Assembly (NCBI GenBank): GCA_963924555.1
Contig: OZ004591.1
Location: 6,572,001-6,636,000, forward strand
Length of the DNA stretch: 64,000 bases
Reading direction: 5' to 3'
DNA from: Crambe crambe
Lineage: Eukaryota; Porifera; Demospongiae; Poecilosclerida; Crambeidae
Made by a program: the position numbers and the translations under genes
In this document: in pieces, positions 1-12,068 of the stretch
Layout: every line of letters starts with the position of its first letter
How positions within the stretch are numbered: position 1 is the first letter of the stretch
Notes under the pieces: generated by a model
The model's database searches: none
What the model was told of the DNA's origin: nothing
What the model saw: the letters and a program-made list of their open reading frames with translations, nothing else

Positions 1-1436
1 ATCATTTATCCTTATCATGAATCAATAATGAATGGCGACTGCTATGGAGATTGAAACCATTTTGTGCAAGCAATGAATCCCTATATAGAAGCTGCCAGTT
101 AATCCTTGTACCTCAACTACTAATTATGCAAAAAAACTCTGTCTGGACTGCACCTTATATGTGTGTTAGCAGTTCTACGACTTTCATCAAAATATAGACC
201 TCATTGGGACTGTCTGTGTTTAGTCCCCCTCATAAGGATCTCTGTCCTTCAAGGGACCTATCAGATGTCTCTCCCTATACATTCATAGCATATTATTCCT
301 TGTAAGCTGCTTAGCTATGATACTCTGACGGGAGTTCCTTTTTTGAAGTTTGAGCTGTTATTAGTTTTTGCTATCTTCATGTAATATACACCTCACCATT
401 ATTCATAGCGCTAATTCATGGCGTGTGAAAACAGTTATTGTCAGTGGGATTTGCTGCAAGGTGGAGTCAATTTGTACCAATTAGCACAGGCTAAGTGGAA
501 TGCAAGTGGGTGGCTGCATCTCCTTCTCAATTGTATTACACAGCTCTGAACTACACCTTCTTTCTTGGTGTGAAACCCACTTATGATATCCATAGCAACA
601 TTGGAGTGGTGGTACCCTTTTATCTCAACCTCTGACCACATAATCCCACCAAAGGCCCTTTAAACCCAGCATGAATCCCATCCATAGAGTCTCTCTTGTA
701 TTGAGTAACCCTATATAATGTCCTCAGTAACCCTATATAATGTCCTCAGGGTGTTATAGCCTTTCTGACTAAATAATAGTCTTCCTTCCTTCGATAGCAA
801 TCCATGTTTACGTATGTACAAGGTTTTGATGTTTTTCATCAGTTTTCATCATCATCATTAGAAACGTTGTAATAGCATAAACACTGTTTCCAGTGCCATA
901 CATGGAGATGAAATAATGACAAGTAACAGTTGCTGGTATCTCTATTTCATTTGTCGAAACTAATCATCGGTCTGACAGTAGACGTTGCTAATAGCAACGA
1001 CTGCTTGCTAGTAAATATGAAAACTAAAAACTATCTATCGTTGTTGGATTTTCAGGACCATTGCTCATCTATCATCTCATCTATGAAGATAGCTGAGACT
1101 TTCCTTGATCTCCTATTGTCATTGAAGCATATTTATTTTTTGGATGCATACTATTTCCAATTTAGGAACTTAGAGTAGTAGAAAGGGGTCACAGGTTGTT
1201 GAACACAGAGCACATGTGACTCCGTTTTGCAAGACTGCACACCTGCTTGACCAGCATTTCCTGTGATCCTTCCAACTCTTCTCCTATGCAGCAAAAATTT
1301 TCATAGGGAGAGTAGGAAATTCAATTATCAAAAATGTTAAACACCTGGAGGGCATTGCTGGTACAAGGTGTTTTACAGTATTTGTCCCTTTGTGGTAGAA
1401 GAACAGTAGAGTGGACATCGTGTGATTAATAATTGA

Positions 1437-1571
1437 GACCATGAATGCCTGGGTGGGGGGGGATTTTGTTAAATGTTAAGTTTCCTTTTGGAATTGATAA
1501 TGTGTGACCATGAATGCCTGGGTGGGGGGGATTTTGTTAAATGTTAAGTTTCCTTTTGGAATTGATAATGT
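1437..1571. repeat. Tandem duplication, two units of about 67 bp
   Basis: Two nearly identical copies stand side by side; each begins with accatgaatgcctgggtg, continues through a G run and ends in gaattgataatgt. They differ mainly in G-run length, so the duplication looks recent. Confidence 0.9.
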
Positions 1572-1689
1572 ACATGGCGGAATGTAATTGAAGGGGATTT
1601 ACTCTTTCTGTACTGGTTGTTATTAATTTTTGACTTCCTCCATGGGACGGCTGGGGACAGCTGCAAGACTTGTTCTCGAAATAACTACT

Positions 1690-1800
1690 GTAGATTTCAG
1701 GATGGAATGAGAAATAGGTAGTGGTTTACAAGGATGTAAGAAACCTGATCCTTTAACAAAATGTATCCACCTATTCCCTTAACCTTCCTGACAACCATGA
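1690..1800. repeat. Dispersed repeat, copy 1 (partner at 44280-44385)
   Basis: This stretch and 44280-44385 share gagaaataggtagtg near the left end and tatccacctattccc near the right end, in the same order and spacing, with diverged sequence between. The two ends are roughly complementary (aaataggt against acctatt), so the family may be a short inverted-repeat transposon derivative. Both copies follow actactgtag. Confidence 0.6.
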
Positions 1801-1813
1801 AGACTCCCTCTCA

Positions 1814-2006
1814 AAGGATGTGACGTTTGGAATGGTGACCATTAATTCCTACTCTAAGTATCAGTCAATTATGAAAACTTTGTGTACACCACAGAGCAAG
1901 GGTTTCATTTAATACATAGCCAGAGGGCACAGCGAGGCTGTCTTTTTGTAGAATCACATACTGTCCATTGTCAGGATCCATTCATCATTCCAAACGTCAC
2001 ATCCTT
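1814..2006. mobile_element. MITE-like element with 21-bp perfect terminal inverted repeats
   Basis: The left end (1814-1834) reads aaggatgtgacgtttggaat plus g, and the right end (1986-2006) is its exact reverse complement. The interior of about 150 bp has no coding capacity. Size, perfect ends and lack of an ORF fit a non-autonomous DNA transposon. I cannot assign a superfamily, and no clear target-site duplication is visible. Confidence 0.7.
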
Positions 2007-2753
2007 AATTAAAGATTACCTTGTCTTGTCTTGTCCTATAACATCTCTGCCTTAAAACTGCATATATCTTCTTTCCAGTGATCTCATACATGACATCTCT
2101 TTATCTCTGTGTGAAAACAAGAGTCTTTTTTGATAATTTGACCTCTGTCCCTGTCCCTTGATGTTAAGCTGCACTAGCTGCATATGCTGATATCCTCTTC
2201 CCACAATGACACCACACAAGTCCTGAACACCTGATTCTCTCCTCTTTGTATGTAACACCTTCGCCAGTTGTTCATTTCAGTTGTTCTTTGATGAACCATT
2301 TCTGCTAGATTAGCAATGCCCTTTGATACTTGCATCCTTCCTGACCTTGTCTGCAGTTTTTGAACATCTGTTCGATTCTCCCCAGTCATTCTCATACAGG
2401 TGATCCAGTGTGTGTGTGTGTGTGTGTGTAAGGACACTTGGGTAGGAGAACAATTGTCTTAATTATATTGTCCCTCAATGAAGAAGCCTCCCCATGGCAG
2501 GATGAACTGTTAATTAGATCACGTCCTTTATCCGATGACCTCATCCATAGCTGCCCAGTGTTCCAGGGAAATACATCTCCCACATACATCCAGATTGAAT
2601 CAACCTTCTATCTGTTCCATCCTGACCTGTGGCTGTCCCCGTGGTCACTCGTTGGATTCAAGGTTCCTGTATGTGTAGGCTAAAAAGGATATGTGCTGTG
2701 TTGCTAATGTTTTAATTACTTCCAGAGTGGTTGAAAAGGGTCAACCACTCCCT

Positions 2754-2773
2754 CCCCCCCCCCCCCCCCCCCC
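2754..2773. repeat. Homopolymer run of 20 C
   Basis: Uninterrupted C run. Similar runs occur at 21125-21155, 39278-39309 and, as G, at 54367-54400. Confidence 0.9.
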
Positions 2774-3320
2774 AAGCTAGCTAGCTGGTGTGAAAGAGTC
2801 ACATGGGAGGGTTAATTCTTGTTCGAACTTCCATGTCAAAGGATCTTAATTGCTAGATATTTTGATCTGTGCTCCCCATTACACAAACTACCTTGGTTAC
2901 CACCTGTGTGTTTTGTCTCCATCGCAACCATTAATTGTTTTAAGTAAGAGTGATTAAGAGTTGCTCTTGTGAGTAAACTGGCATGGGTAACAATGGAGAC
3001 CACAGCCCTCTCTAATGAACACATAGTCTTCCAATCAACACCTGTTATGTTGGTGTTACCAAGTTGAAGTCACTTTAGCTCTCCATAACTCGTGGTAACT
3101 AATAGCCTTGGGTAACTAATAGCCTTGGGGCCCCCCGGGTGAAATTTGTATGAACACATGATCGACACAATGTCATCAGAGAAATAGCAGCTTAATAGAT
3201 TTCTGGGGAATAACAACAAATGAATATTATGTAACCAGAATAAGAATTGGAGCTGTATCTTTGTTATTTGTCTAATATACTTTCATATGAAACACAAACT
3301 GTCATATTACTGCATGGTAG

Positions 3321-3500
3321 ATGGGGAAAGAGTGAGACCCCCTTAATTATGGCATAATAGAAAGTGAGACCAAGAATATAAGAAAGAGTGAGACCCCCTG
3401 AATTATGGAATAATTTATTAGAAAGAGTGAGACCCCCCCTTAATTATAACTTATCAAAAAGAGTGAGACCCTGCTTATTAGAAAGAGTGAAACCCCCTCA
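3321..3500. repeat. Degenerate tandem array around gaaagagtgagacccc
   Basis: Five units contain (g)aaagagtgagacccc followed by variants of ttaattatggcataat. Unit length varies from about 30 to 45 bp. Confidence 0.75.
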
Positions 3501-3734
3501 ATTATGGCATTGCTTGTGTTTCATGTGAAAAGTTTATTCGGACCAAATGTCGTTGAGTTCTGTGTAACTGGATTTAGTCGAGTGACAACTGTTGTTAGCT
3601 TTTCAGTTGGACATTCCACCAACACATGCAAGGCATTGCTTAGACACGGACTCAATCCATCATGTCCGATATTTATTAAGGGGAATAGCTTAAGGCAATT
3701 AGCCACTGGAATGGGGTTACTCCTATAATTAGAG

Positions 3735-4080
3735 TCTATAGAGCTGAGCCATCCTATCTACCTGCATGATGGAATGATAGAGCATGGAATGGGATGGGAT
3801 ACTCCTATAGTTAGAGAGAGCATGGAATGGGGATACTCCTAGTCTATCAATTAATTAATTTGAGCATAGATTTGACCTGCATGATGGGCTTGGAAGGGTA
3901 TACTAGTATATTTGAGAGACAGCTGTCCTATCTACCTCTATGGTACAATTGTTAGAACAACTTTCACTTTTGAAAATAGAGATATCTGCAAAAGCTTAAG
4001 TGTTTTTTTTCTCAGCTGTCCAATCTAACCTCCATGATGGAAATGCTAGAAGAGCAACTTTCACTGTGAATATAGACGTC
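3735..4080. repeat. Degenerate repeats related to agctgtcc...tctacctcatgatgga
   Basis: Three related stretches (from about 3738, 3910 and 4014) share the pattern ctgtcc-atctacct-catgatgga-agagcaactttcac in decaying form. The last looks superficially like a short exon but is explained by the repeat and does not join the downstream gene in frame. Confidence 0.5.
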
Positions 4081-4137
4081 TACAATAGCTTTAAAGTATT
4101 TCTGTGTCAGTATCTCTGTTGTTTTAAACTTGCAGCC

Positions 4138-7100
4138 ATGAGTCAGGAGTTGATATGGGCAGACACAGAGGAGAATCCTTTTCTTCTAGTGCTCTTCGGA
4201 AAGCTGGCAGAGTTGCAGTACATGTACTCAGAGGCAGAGAAGCAAATGGCAGAAAAGGTGAGAAAACCACTCGGTACATTTGAACCTCATCTGAGGTTCT
4301 ATATTGTGGTTTGACCTCATGAAATCCGAGTCTTTGCAACAGATCTTATATCCTAGGACCTCAGCATTGTATTATTTTTGTTTCTCAGTTTCTTGAAGTG
4401 AGCAAGGCCTTCAGACACATCTCCCAAGAGGAGCGGATCGTTGAGGAAACCAAGAGAGAGCAACTAAACTACCTCACGAAGGTCACCAAACTCAAGAAGC
4501 ACCTGGAGGGAGCCAAGAAGAAAGGGGACCAAGCAAAGTTGCAGCACCTTGAAGCAGAATACTCAGCGGTAAGTACATTAGGTAGTCCCAAGTTAAGATT
4601 CCCATGACTCAGCGAGTGCTGGCATGTGGTGAACCAAACATCGATGAAATGTAGTAACAGCTAAAAAAATCTGTTGCAAGTCAACTGTGATGTGATTACA
4701 CTTAAAATTAAAGATTTAATAATTGGACTTCACAGTCCAAGGCTCAAGCTGTGTGTTGCAAGCAACTTGATGTCAACGGCTCAAGCAACTTGAGCCCTCA
4801 TCAAGCAACTTGATGTCTTCTCGCTGTTGACCATGTGCATTGCGTTGTGTTGTGTGTTAACTGCAGCAAGGAAACCTGTACAATCAACTCAGCCTGTCGG
4901 TTGAAGCAAAGGCCAAGAAGCTGGAGGAATACAAGGTAGCTAATGTAGTTATGATAATACAAAGCTGTTGAAGTGTCCTCATCTTTGCAACTCCATGGAT
5001 TCTGCATATTAAAACACTATAATGTTATGCACCATTACATTGGCAATCTATTAACATTACAATCCCATATCGTCTATTAACATTGCAGTCTATTAACATT
5101 GCAATCCCATACTGTCCATCTATTAACATTGCACTGCCTATTAACTGGTTCATAGCATGAGTTATCACTTTAATCTGATCAGGACACTCCTCAAATGAAA
5201 AGTACTGGAGTGCTAACCCTCAGCGCACACCAGTTATCATTACCAAGCAGCACAGAATTGCAGTCAATGAAGACATTAAGACGTCATTGTAATACAGTGC
5301 ATAAGATAGAGCATTGTAGCTATGTGTGTTGTTCTAGACAGTATGGGATTGCAATGTTAATAGATAGACAGTATGGGATTGCAGATAGACAGTATGGGAC
5401 AATCTTAATAGATGTGTGGGATTGAGTGATGGTGTTTAATGGGATTGCAATGTTAATAGATAGACAGTATGGGACAATGTTAATAGATGTGTGGGATTGA
5501 GCATTAATGTGAATGTGTTAACAATGGACGGTATTTAATGGGATTGCAATGTTAATAGACATTAATCATGCTGTGATCACCCTCATTATGTGGTCATCAT
5601 TTTGATCATCCTGTCTATTGGATCTTGCCATGCTCTATAGTTTGTTAGTAGAAAATGCTACACTTGTAACTGAATCTCTTGTGCAGATAAGTCTCTTGAA
5701 GAAGGGGCTGCGCCATCAAGCTGAAGGGATGTTGACTCTCTCTGGACATTGTCAACAGTTGTATGCAGCCAGGATGGAGCTGATAGACTACCTCCCCGAT
5801 GCTCCACCCTCTACATCGTCAGGGGAAGCGACAGAGAAGGAAAAGGATGGTCAGTGATGTGTGTGTGTGTATGTATGTATGTACACCACATGATTAATAG
5901 AAGTCACTGTGTGTAAAAGGGTTAGTGGTTCCTCAGTCCCAAGGGTGACTGTTATGATAAGTTTTCGACTCAATTGTACCACTTTACGCTCTGATATCAA
6001 TATTCTCAAATTGCATCATTCTTTGTGGTGGGAGAGATAAAACAGACGGTACAGCCAGGTCATTATTATACCCACAACATTTGCCAAGGTTCCTTGGCTT
6101 GTTCCTCTATCTCTCCTCCTGAATCCGGGTGACGTAGGGAGTTGAGGCATATGTCACACACTGTCACACTGTGTCCATGTGTGACGTGTGCACATAATTA
6201 AACATGGAATTGTGTTCCATTCTGCACCAATCCTGTGATCCCTATGCCAAGTCACACACAATAAGCCTCATTTTAGATCAAGCAAAAGTCCAAAGACGAG
6301 TACAAATTTGGCCATTTCGAAGCAGCCAACTTTTATTAGTACTACTTGCATAAGAGTGTAGTCCAGCTAGTAGCAGTTCTGAAATAACACTTGTCTATGC
6401 GTAGCCCTACTAGCTTGTTCCTTCCATATTCTGTGAATCAGTACTCACTTGTTTACTAGGGACTCCCTCTCTTTCTCTCTTCCTCCTTGTCTACAGATCT
6501 TAACCGTCGGATGTCAGCTGTTGTGAATAAAGTATCTGAAATACTCAGCATCACTGCTCCTCCTAATGGAGGTATCGAGCTGAGGAGACCGAGATCAAGT
6601 TCTCCTTCTCTCTCATCCTCCCCTGGCATCAGCAGAAGATCATTGATCGAACCGTTTTCATTTCTCGGCGGAAGGAAAGAGATACTAGAATCCTCCGGTC
6701 GAGTGGAAAAAAGGTTTGTGTAAGGATTGTTAGTTTCGAGATGGAGTATGTAGCACTTAGAGATGGCGTCGTGTGTGTAGTATCTTTCTTTTATGTCTTT
6801 CTTTTATGTTATGTGTGGGAAAAGGTTAGTTTTATAGAGAGATAGGATCTGCATGGCTGCATCTGTTAGTTAGCTATAGTCACCCTAAGAAAAAGCCAAC
6901 CAGTATTTCAAGTATATCTTTCTTTTATGTGTGAGAGTTAACTGAGGAATTAGATAAAAAGCCATTAAGAAGCCATTGTTTCCAGTGTGTGTGTCCTAGA
7001 CCATCACTAGCTAGTGATGTGTTACATGAGACTAACAGGTAGTGTGAGGTCACTGGCACTATCAAAGACATGACTGTCAAGATATTGTAGCAGCTGCTCA

Positions 7101-10028
7101 CTCATATACTACTAGATTGCACACCATGCAGTCTCATTCCCGAATCTCATTCCATGATCCAGAATCTCATTCCGGAATGAAACTCATTGAAGTGGAAGCT
7201 TCTTGGAACATATTATTTTTTTGGGGTGACGAGTACAGAATGTTTTGAAGCGTCATGATAGATTGTAGCAGAGTTGACCCTGAGGGACTGTGGACCGGCC
7301 CTCCCAATAATGGACACATTTGGGACCCAGCCTTTCGTCCTTTGTAGAGAGGTTGTCCTCTTTTGGAGGTTATTTTGAGTGTATTTTTAGATCATTCATT
7401 GCATGTCTTCTTTCAGAGTGTCAAAGGTTTTCACTATAGTGGATCTTGGCGGCCGGTCACTTGAGTTAGCATGTCATGAGGTCACTGTGCCTCCGTGTAT
7501 AGCAGGCATGCATCCATTAGTCACATATAACAAGGCAATTTAGTTGATGGGCAGCTGCCTGGAGTGTTGCTATGGTGAATTATCTCTGAAGTTCCCTGGC
7601 TTCCATGGTGCTGTTGTTATAACAGGTTTCCCTTGGCCAGCCCAGTGCATGGCCCTAGCTGGTTCCTGTGCTCTGACATGTGCAAGCCGTATAACCACTG
7701 TGGGTTATTAGCATTATATCATTATATCATTAAACTACTCTGGGCAAGAATAGGCATAGCAAGGGGTTAAGGAAGTGTTTTTGTGTATTTTATCAGAGTG
7801 CAATTTCACTGTTTTGATATGGTAATTATTACAGAATCTTTATTTAGTCATAACATGTAACTTGATACTAATCTTGAGTGTGCAGGATTCGTTATGGTCA
7901 GCCTGTAGTATACTGGGAGAATACTAGGGGAAATTGAGAGGTAGCCTTGTATACTAGGAGGTAGCCTGTATACTGGGAGAATACTGAGAGGTAGCCTGTA
8001 TACTGGGAGAATACTGAGAGGTAGCCTGTATACTGGGAGAATACTGAGAGGTAGCCTGTATACTGGGAGAATACTACAGTACTGCTAACAATACTAGCAA
8101 TTGTATCACACCTTTAAAACAATTACTAATGAAAAAAATTGATATTGTTATTTACTACAGAAAAAGATTTTCCTCGTGTTCTGCTGACAAGTTAGAGTGT
8201 GTATTATCAGAGTGCAATAGGTCCACGCCCAACCCGTCATCTCCTGCTCCCAGCAACCCCGTTCCCATCCTCCCGGCGGCAGCGAGACCTTCTCCCCCCC
8301 ACCACTCCCCTCCTGCCAAGCCGAGTGCACACTGTGAAATTATGATTCCTAGTGCCCACACTTCAGAGAAACCGAAGCTGGCCAAGAAGAATAAAAGCAG
8401 TGTCTCTTCAATAAACAGTGGAGGCAAGTGTCCAGGTTTTAACCTTTGACCTCTCTGTAGCTATAGGCTATAGCTAATGTAGAATGTTGAGTACAAGGTA
8501 CTTTTGTTGCAGCTAGTGAATAGAACTTAATTGGATGGTATTACTGACTAGTAGCATTATTGGTGAGTGGATGGTTTAGGTGTCAAAGGTATGCTAGCTG
8601 GGTGATAGCAGATATTATAAGCATGCTTGGGTGGATAATTATGTATCACTGTATTGGGTGTGGGTGGTAAGTGATGGTATACTGGTATGCTGTGTGATTA
8701 TTGGGGCATTGATGGTATGCTGGGTGGATGGTTGATGTATCACTGTGTTGGGTAGGTGATGGTATATTGGTATGCTGGGTGATGGTTAATTAATGTCTAA
8801 AGGTAGTGTATTATGGATTCTAGGTGGGCCATTATGTTTGTTTCACTGATCATTGTCTCTTTGTCCTCTGGTTTCAGAGAGTGAAGAGATCGTCATGTCC
8901 ACAAGATTTGATCAACGTTTGAAGGAAGCGGGACTCCTGAAGCAACAGAGCGACCAGACCTCAATCAACAGCACTTCTCACTCCTCTTCTCCCTACAGCA
9001 GCATGGAGGACATACCGCTCAACTCTGAGGACCCAGGGTATGCCAAATTGGTCATACTTCCCTCTGGTCCCGTTCACCCCAAAAGCAATGCTCCCGAGAG
9101 AATTTTCCTAGAGAATGTTGAGGATGAGGATGACGACGACGACGACGAAGGAGGCTACGCCAATCCTGCCGATGCTCTTAAACTGATGAACCCTCGAGTG
9201 AGACAGATCAATCAGGCACAGTTTGGGAACACCCCCAGTCCTCCTCTTTCTCCTGTGCATGTTACTGACCCCTCAAGGGATGGATTCGGAAAGACGTCTC
9301 CTTATGAATCGGTCGAGGAGATACGCAAAATGAGAGAGAGACAAATGAAAGCAGAGGAGGAGAAGGAGAATCAGATGAAGAAATCACCAACTAACGTTTC
9401 TTCGAGTTCTGGAATAACACAAAAGTCCAGTTCTGATAGTAAAGTTCTTCTTCAAACCACTGCTTATCCATACGATGACGACCCAGGATACTCCCGACCT
9501 TTTGATGCTCTGAACAGCAAGAAATTCGTTGTGGGTTCTGAAATGCCTCCCCCCAAAAAATTGCCCCATTCAAGTTCTTGGCACCGAACGAGCAGCGGAG
9601 ATAAGATAGGGAAGGAACCCAGTGCAAGATTCCTTCACCAAGTTGGCCCCTCTTCCGAGAAAGTCTCGCCTGAAAGATTAGACTCTGTGGACGTAATTCC
9701 GAGAAGTTCCAGTGTCAATTCGAAGTTGACACTTGAGAATCCAAGAATTGGTGTCACCCCCAGCAGTAAAGTCTCGTCTTCAAATGGGCATGAATCCGGG
9801 AAGATGTCTTGTATTGATGGCTCTCGCACTCAAGTGAATCGCTACATACTCAAGACTGAACGAAACCAAGCACCACCTCGATCAGAGACAGGGAGAACTG
9901 CCTCCATTGACTCAGCACTCCGATCTCTCACAGGCACGCCCGCCAAAGTTACAAAACTCCGTAATGGACGCGACCACGTGGCTGTCATCACGGGCCCAAG
10001 ACCACCAAAGAACACCGACAAGAAATGA
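4138..10028 (+). CDS. BAR/AH-like coiled-coil protein with disordered tyrosine-motif tail
   Basis: Seven coding exons (4138-4257, 4389-4568, 4867-4935, 5687-5849, 6497-6713, 8161-8423, 8878-10028) join to 720 codons in frame. Residues 1-180 are charged and helical, with runs such as KFLEVSKAFRHISQEERIVE and SLSVEAKAKKLEEYK, resembling the three-helix AH/BAR fold that binds and bends membranes. Exact subfamily is not recognised. From about residue 185 the protein is Ser/Pro-rich and disordered, with an acidic run and tyrosine motifs near 392 (DPGYAKL), 431 (GGYANP), 480 (SPYESV) and 542 (DPGYSRPFDAL) that could recruit SH2 proteins if phosphorylated. The intron after exon 6 uses a GC donor (gcaagt). 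The ATG lies just after an acceptor-like tgcag, so a 5' UTR intron or an upstream exon is possible. Exon structure is firm; the BAR assignment is moderate. Confidence 0.7.
5080..5560. repeat. Inverted and tandem repeats in intron 3 of the BAR-like gene
   Basis: The left part (5080-5130) repeats tctattaacattgcaatccc and the right part (5336-5560) repeats its reverse complement with atagacagtatgggattgca. The arms could pair into a long hairpin in the transcript or DNA. Confidence 0.75.
7287..7441. mobile_element. MITE family A, copy 1
   Basis: Shares the core gagaggttgtcctcttttgg and a gggaccc block with copies at 35561-35708 and 38306-38467. Ends are imperfect inverted repeats: actgtggacc...aataatggacac at the left and, complemented, actatagtgaaaacct...gacac at the right. 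A consensus near cagtggaacctc resembles the ends of pogo/Tigger-type elements; that placement is inference. It lies in intron 5 of the BAR-like gene. Confidence 0.65.
7898..8075. repeat. Minisatellite, 30-bp unit, about five copies
   Basis: The unit is gtagcctgtatactgggaga followed by atactgagag; three central units are identical. Located in intron 5 of the BAR-like gene. Confidence 0.9.
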
Positions 10029-10313
10029 GCACCTCATCACAATGCCTTAATTACATTACTACTGGTATTATTATTATTATTGTTATGTACAGCAATTCTG
10101 ACATGTTCAACTATTTCAGTACAGATACAAAATCCTAGAAAACTATTAGCTGAACTGTGATAATTGTGAGCGTGATTGTATTTGTTTGAATTAAAAGTGA
10201 ATGGTTTCTTAAGTGAGGTATATGACTATCTAGTATGTTCCATAGGCCTATAGCGTAATGATAACTAGAGAAATATCTTGTAATTGAGGAAAGTGTGATG
10301 TTGGGCAAGATAT

Positions 10314-10319
10314 AATAAA
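10314..10319 (+). promoter_or_regulatory. Candidate polyadenylation signal AATAAA
   Basis: AATAAA lies about 290 bp after the BAR-like stop codon, in the convergent spacer before the TNF gene. The rest of 10029-10640 shows nothing else I can support. Confidence 0.5.
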
Positions 10320-10640
10320 TTTGAAAAGTATTAAGTAATGGTTGTATGGATGAAGTAAGGGCCTATAGCCTATAATTCTATTCAAAAGATGTGACTCCAT
10401 TAAAATTCAAAGGACAAAATGATGCAAACAGCTTGTAGGTAGGTAGTTCATAGTAACATAAGCAAGTCACTGGGGGTAGATGTGATTTCATTAAAATGCA
10501 AGAGACAGAAATGATGTGAACAAAATTACCCAAAGTAACATAACTGATCATGACTATAAACAAGGTTTCACTGGAGGGAGATATTATCAAAGCTAGTAGT
10601 TGTGACTGCACATCAGGGGAATCCTGAGCAGTGGGCACCT

Positions 10641-11104
10641 TCAATCCACCAGAAAAGCCCCCATGTATGTGCTGTATCTCTGGTTGTTGTAGCGTATGGG
10701 GACCTGTCCTCCATTACTGTACAGCTCATTGAAAACCAGAACTGCGATTTGAGTTCCAGCTGTGAAATGGAAAAGCCCGCCTTGGTGTATGCTGTTTCCA
10801 TAGGATCCATTCACATTTGACTCTGTCTGCATAAAGAAGCTGCCGCTGCATCGATCTTCTGGGATACAGGCTACCATTCTGCTCTGGACTTTTCTTGGAT
10901 TGGTTACTTGTCTTCCTTGACGAAACATCACTTGGCTGTAGACATAATAAACTCCAGTGACTGGTAGCTCCAAGAATCCAGACTTTCGATGGAAGACCAT
11001 CCCTCCCTGGATGAGACCTTCACCTCCCTTTTTGCTCTTGCAGTGCCAGTTGCGTGTGAGAACAGAGAATGGCTCATGGTCATCTGAAGGAGCAAGAAGA
11101 AAAT

Positions 11105-11193
<89 letters not shown>

Positions 11194-12068
11194 TAGCTAG
11201 CTATAGAGAACATTATAAATGACATTCAAGCTACTCTTTAGACAAAATTAGTTGTTTCTTACTTCTTGACTCACTGGGTAAGTTCATGATACGACGCGTG
11301 CCATTAGAAATGATGTGGGCTAGAGGTCTGACATCAGTCTGTGAGATTTACAATGACATTACAAGAAGCTTGTGTGTGTGAGTGAGTGGTAGCTAATCAG
11401 TCCAGCTATAGATGCTGAACTATAGACTAATTAGCAAAACTGAATGTACCTCATTTGATGAATAACACAAATCTGCAACAAAAGAACAAGACAATGCAGG
11501 CATCTCTTCAGGTGGACAATGCAAAAAAGAATGTAGCTATTACCGTCATGATCAGTTACACCTCTCTTTTCAAGGGAATCATATAAGATAACTCGCTCAT
11601 GAGAGTGCTCGAACCTCATTTCACCCATCTTCTCCAGCATGCCCTCCAGCTGCAGAATGAATAGTCATAATTATTCTTTCTCATAGGATGCATGGCTATT
11701 CACAGCATTATATGCACAATGTGTCATACACTTCAACACAAATGCATACAGCATACTTGATTCAAGGCATTAGCCTCCATCCTTGAATTCTCAGTGAAAC
11801 CTTCATCCTGTTGTACAAGCCTTGCCACTCCTGGCCTCTGCAGAGCTGCAATGGAAATGGCAAGAGCGCTGAGAGACGTTGCAAGAATGAGTAACTGTAT
11901 GATCCCAAAGAGGCATGTCTTGCTACATGTACAACAGTTCTTCTTGGATACTCGAGAAGATGAAAGAGGTCGATTTTGATTGTCCTTGGTTTTGTAGGAA
12001 ACACTGGGTTTCTCCACACGGACCTGAACCCCAGTGACCTCCAACTCTAGATGCTCTGCAGTAGCCAT
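10641..12068 (-). CDS. TNF ligand superfamily member, type II membrane protein
   Basis: Three exons on the minus strand (12068-11757, 11649-11544, 11083-10641) join in frame to 286 aa, a usual TNF-ligand length. There is no signal peptide. A short basic cytoplasmic part ends in Cys residues, followed by one membrane helix (FGIIQLLILATSLSALAISI, about residues 54-73), a stalk, and a C-terminal TNF homology domain encoded by the last exon. That domain carries the family signature LELPVTGVYYVYSQVMF and ends in YSTYMGAFLVD, matching the closing beta strand of TNF domains. Two Cys (in CIPEDRC) could form the loop disulfide. The ligand would act at the cell surface as a trimer on TNF receptors. Intron 2 holds a long GA/GT microsatellite close to the acceptor. 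It lies head-to-head with the AMPK gamma gene and tail-to-tail with the BAR-like gene. Receptor class cannot be told. Confidence 0.88.
11111..11192. repeat. Compound (CT)n(CA)n microsatellite
   Basis: About 60 bp of CT followed by about 20 bp of CA, inside intron 2 of the TNF gene. On the gene's sense strand it reads GT then GA, and it ends about 27 bp before the acceptor of exon 3. Confidence 0.95.

Larger units (their letters stand above)
1..4137. other. Intergenic region without a recognisable gene
   Basis: I see no exon chain or conserved protein here on either strand; open stretches are short and do not resemble known families. The region holds small tandem duplications (704-749 and 1437-1571), an inverted-repeat element (1814-2006), a TG microsatellite (2408-2429), a run of 20 C (2754-2773) and two degenerate tandem arrays (3321-3500 and 3735-4080). 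The last array ends just upstream of the first gene and may lie in its 5' untranslated region or first intron, because a tgcag acceptor-like sequence sits directly before the ATG at 4138. Confidence 0.6.

Noticed and set aside
4015-4068. Possible first exon encoding a short coiled coil (LSNLTSMMEMLEEQLSL)
   Set aside because: It belongs to a degenerate tandem repeat (3735-4080) and cannot join the exon at 4138 in the right phase.
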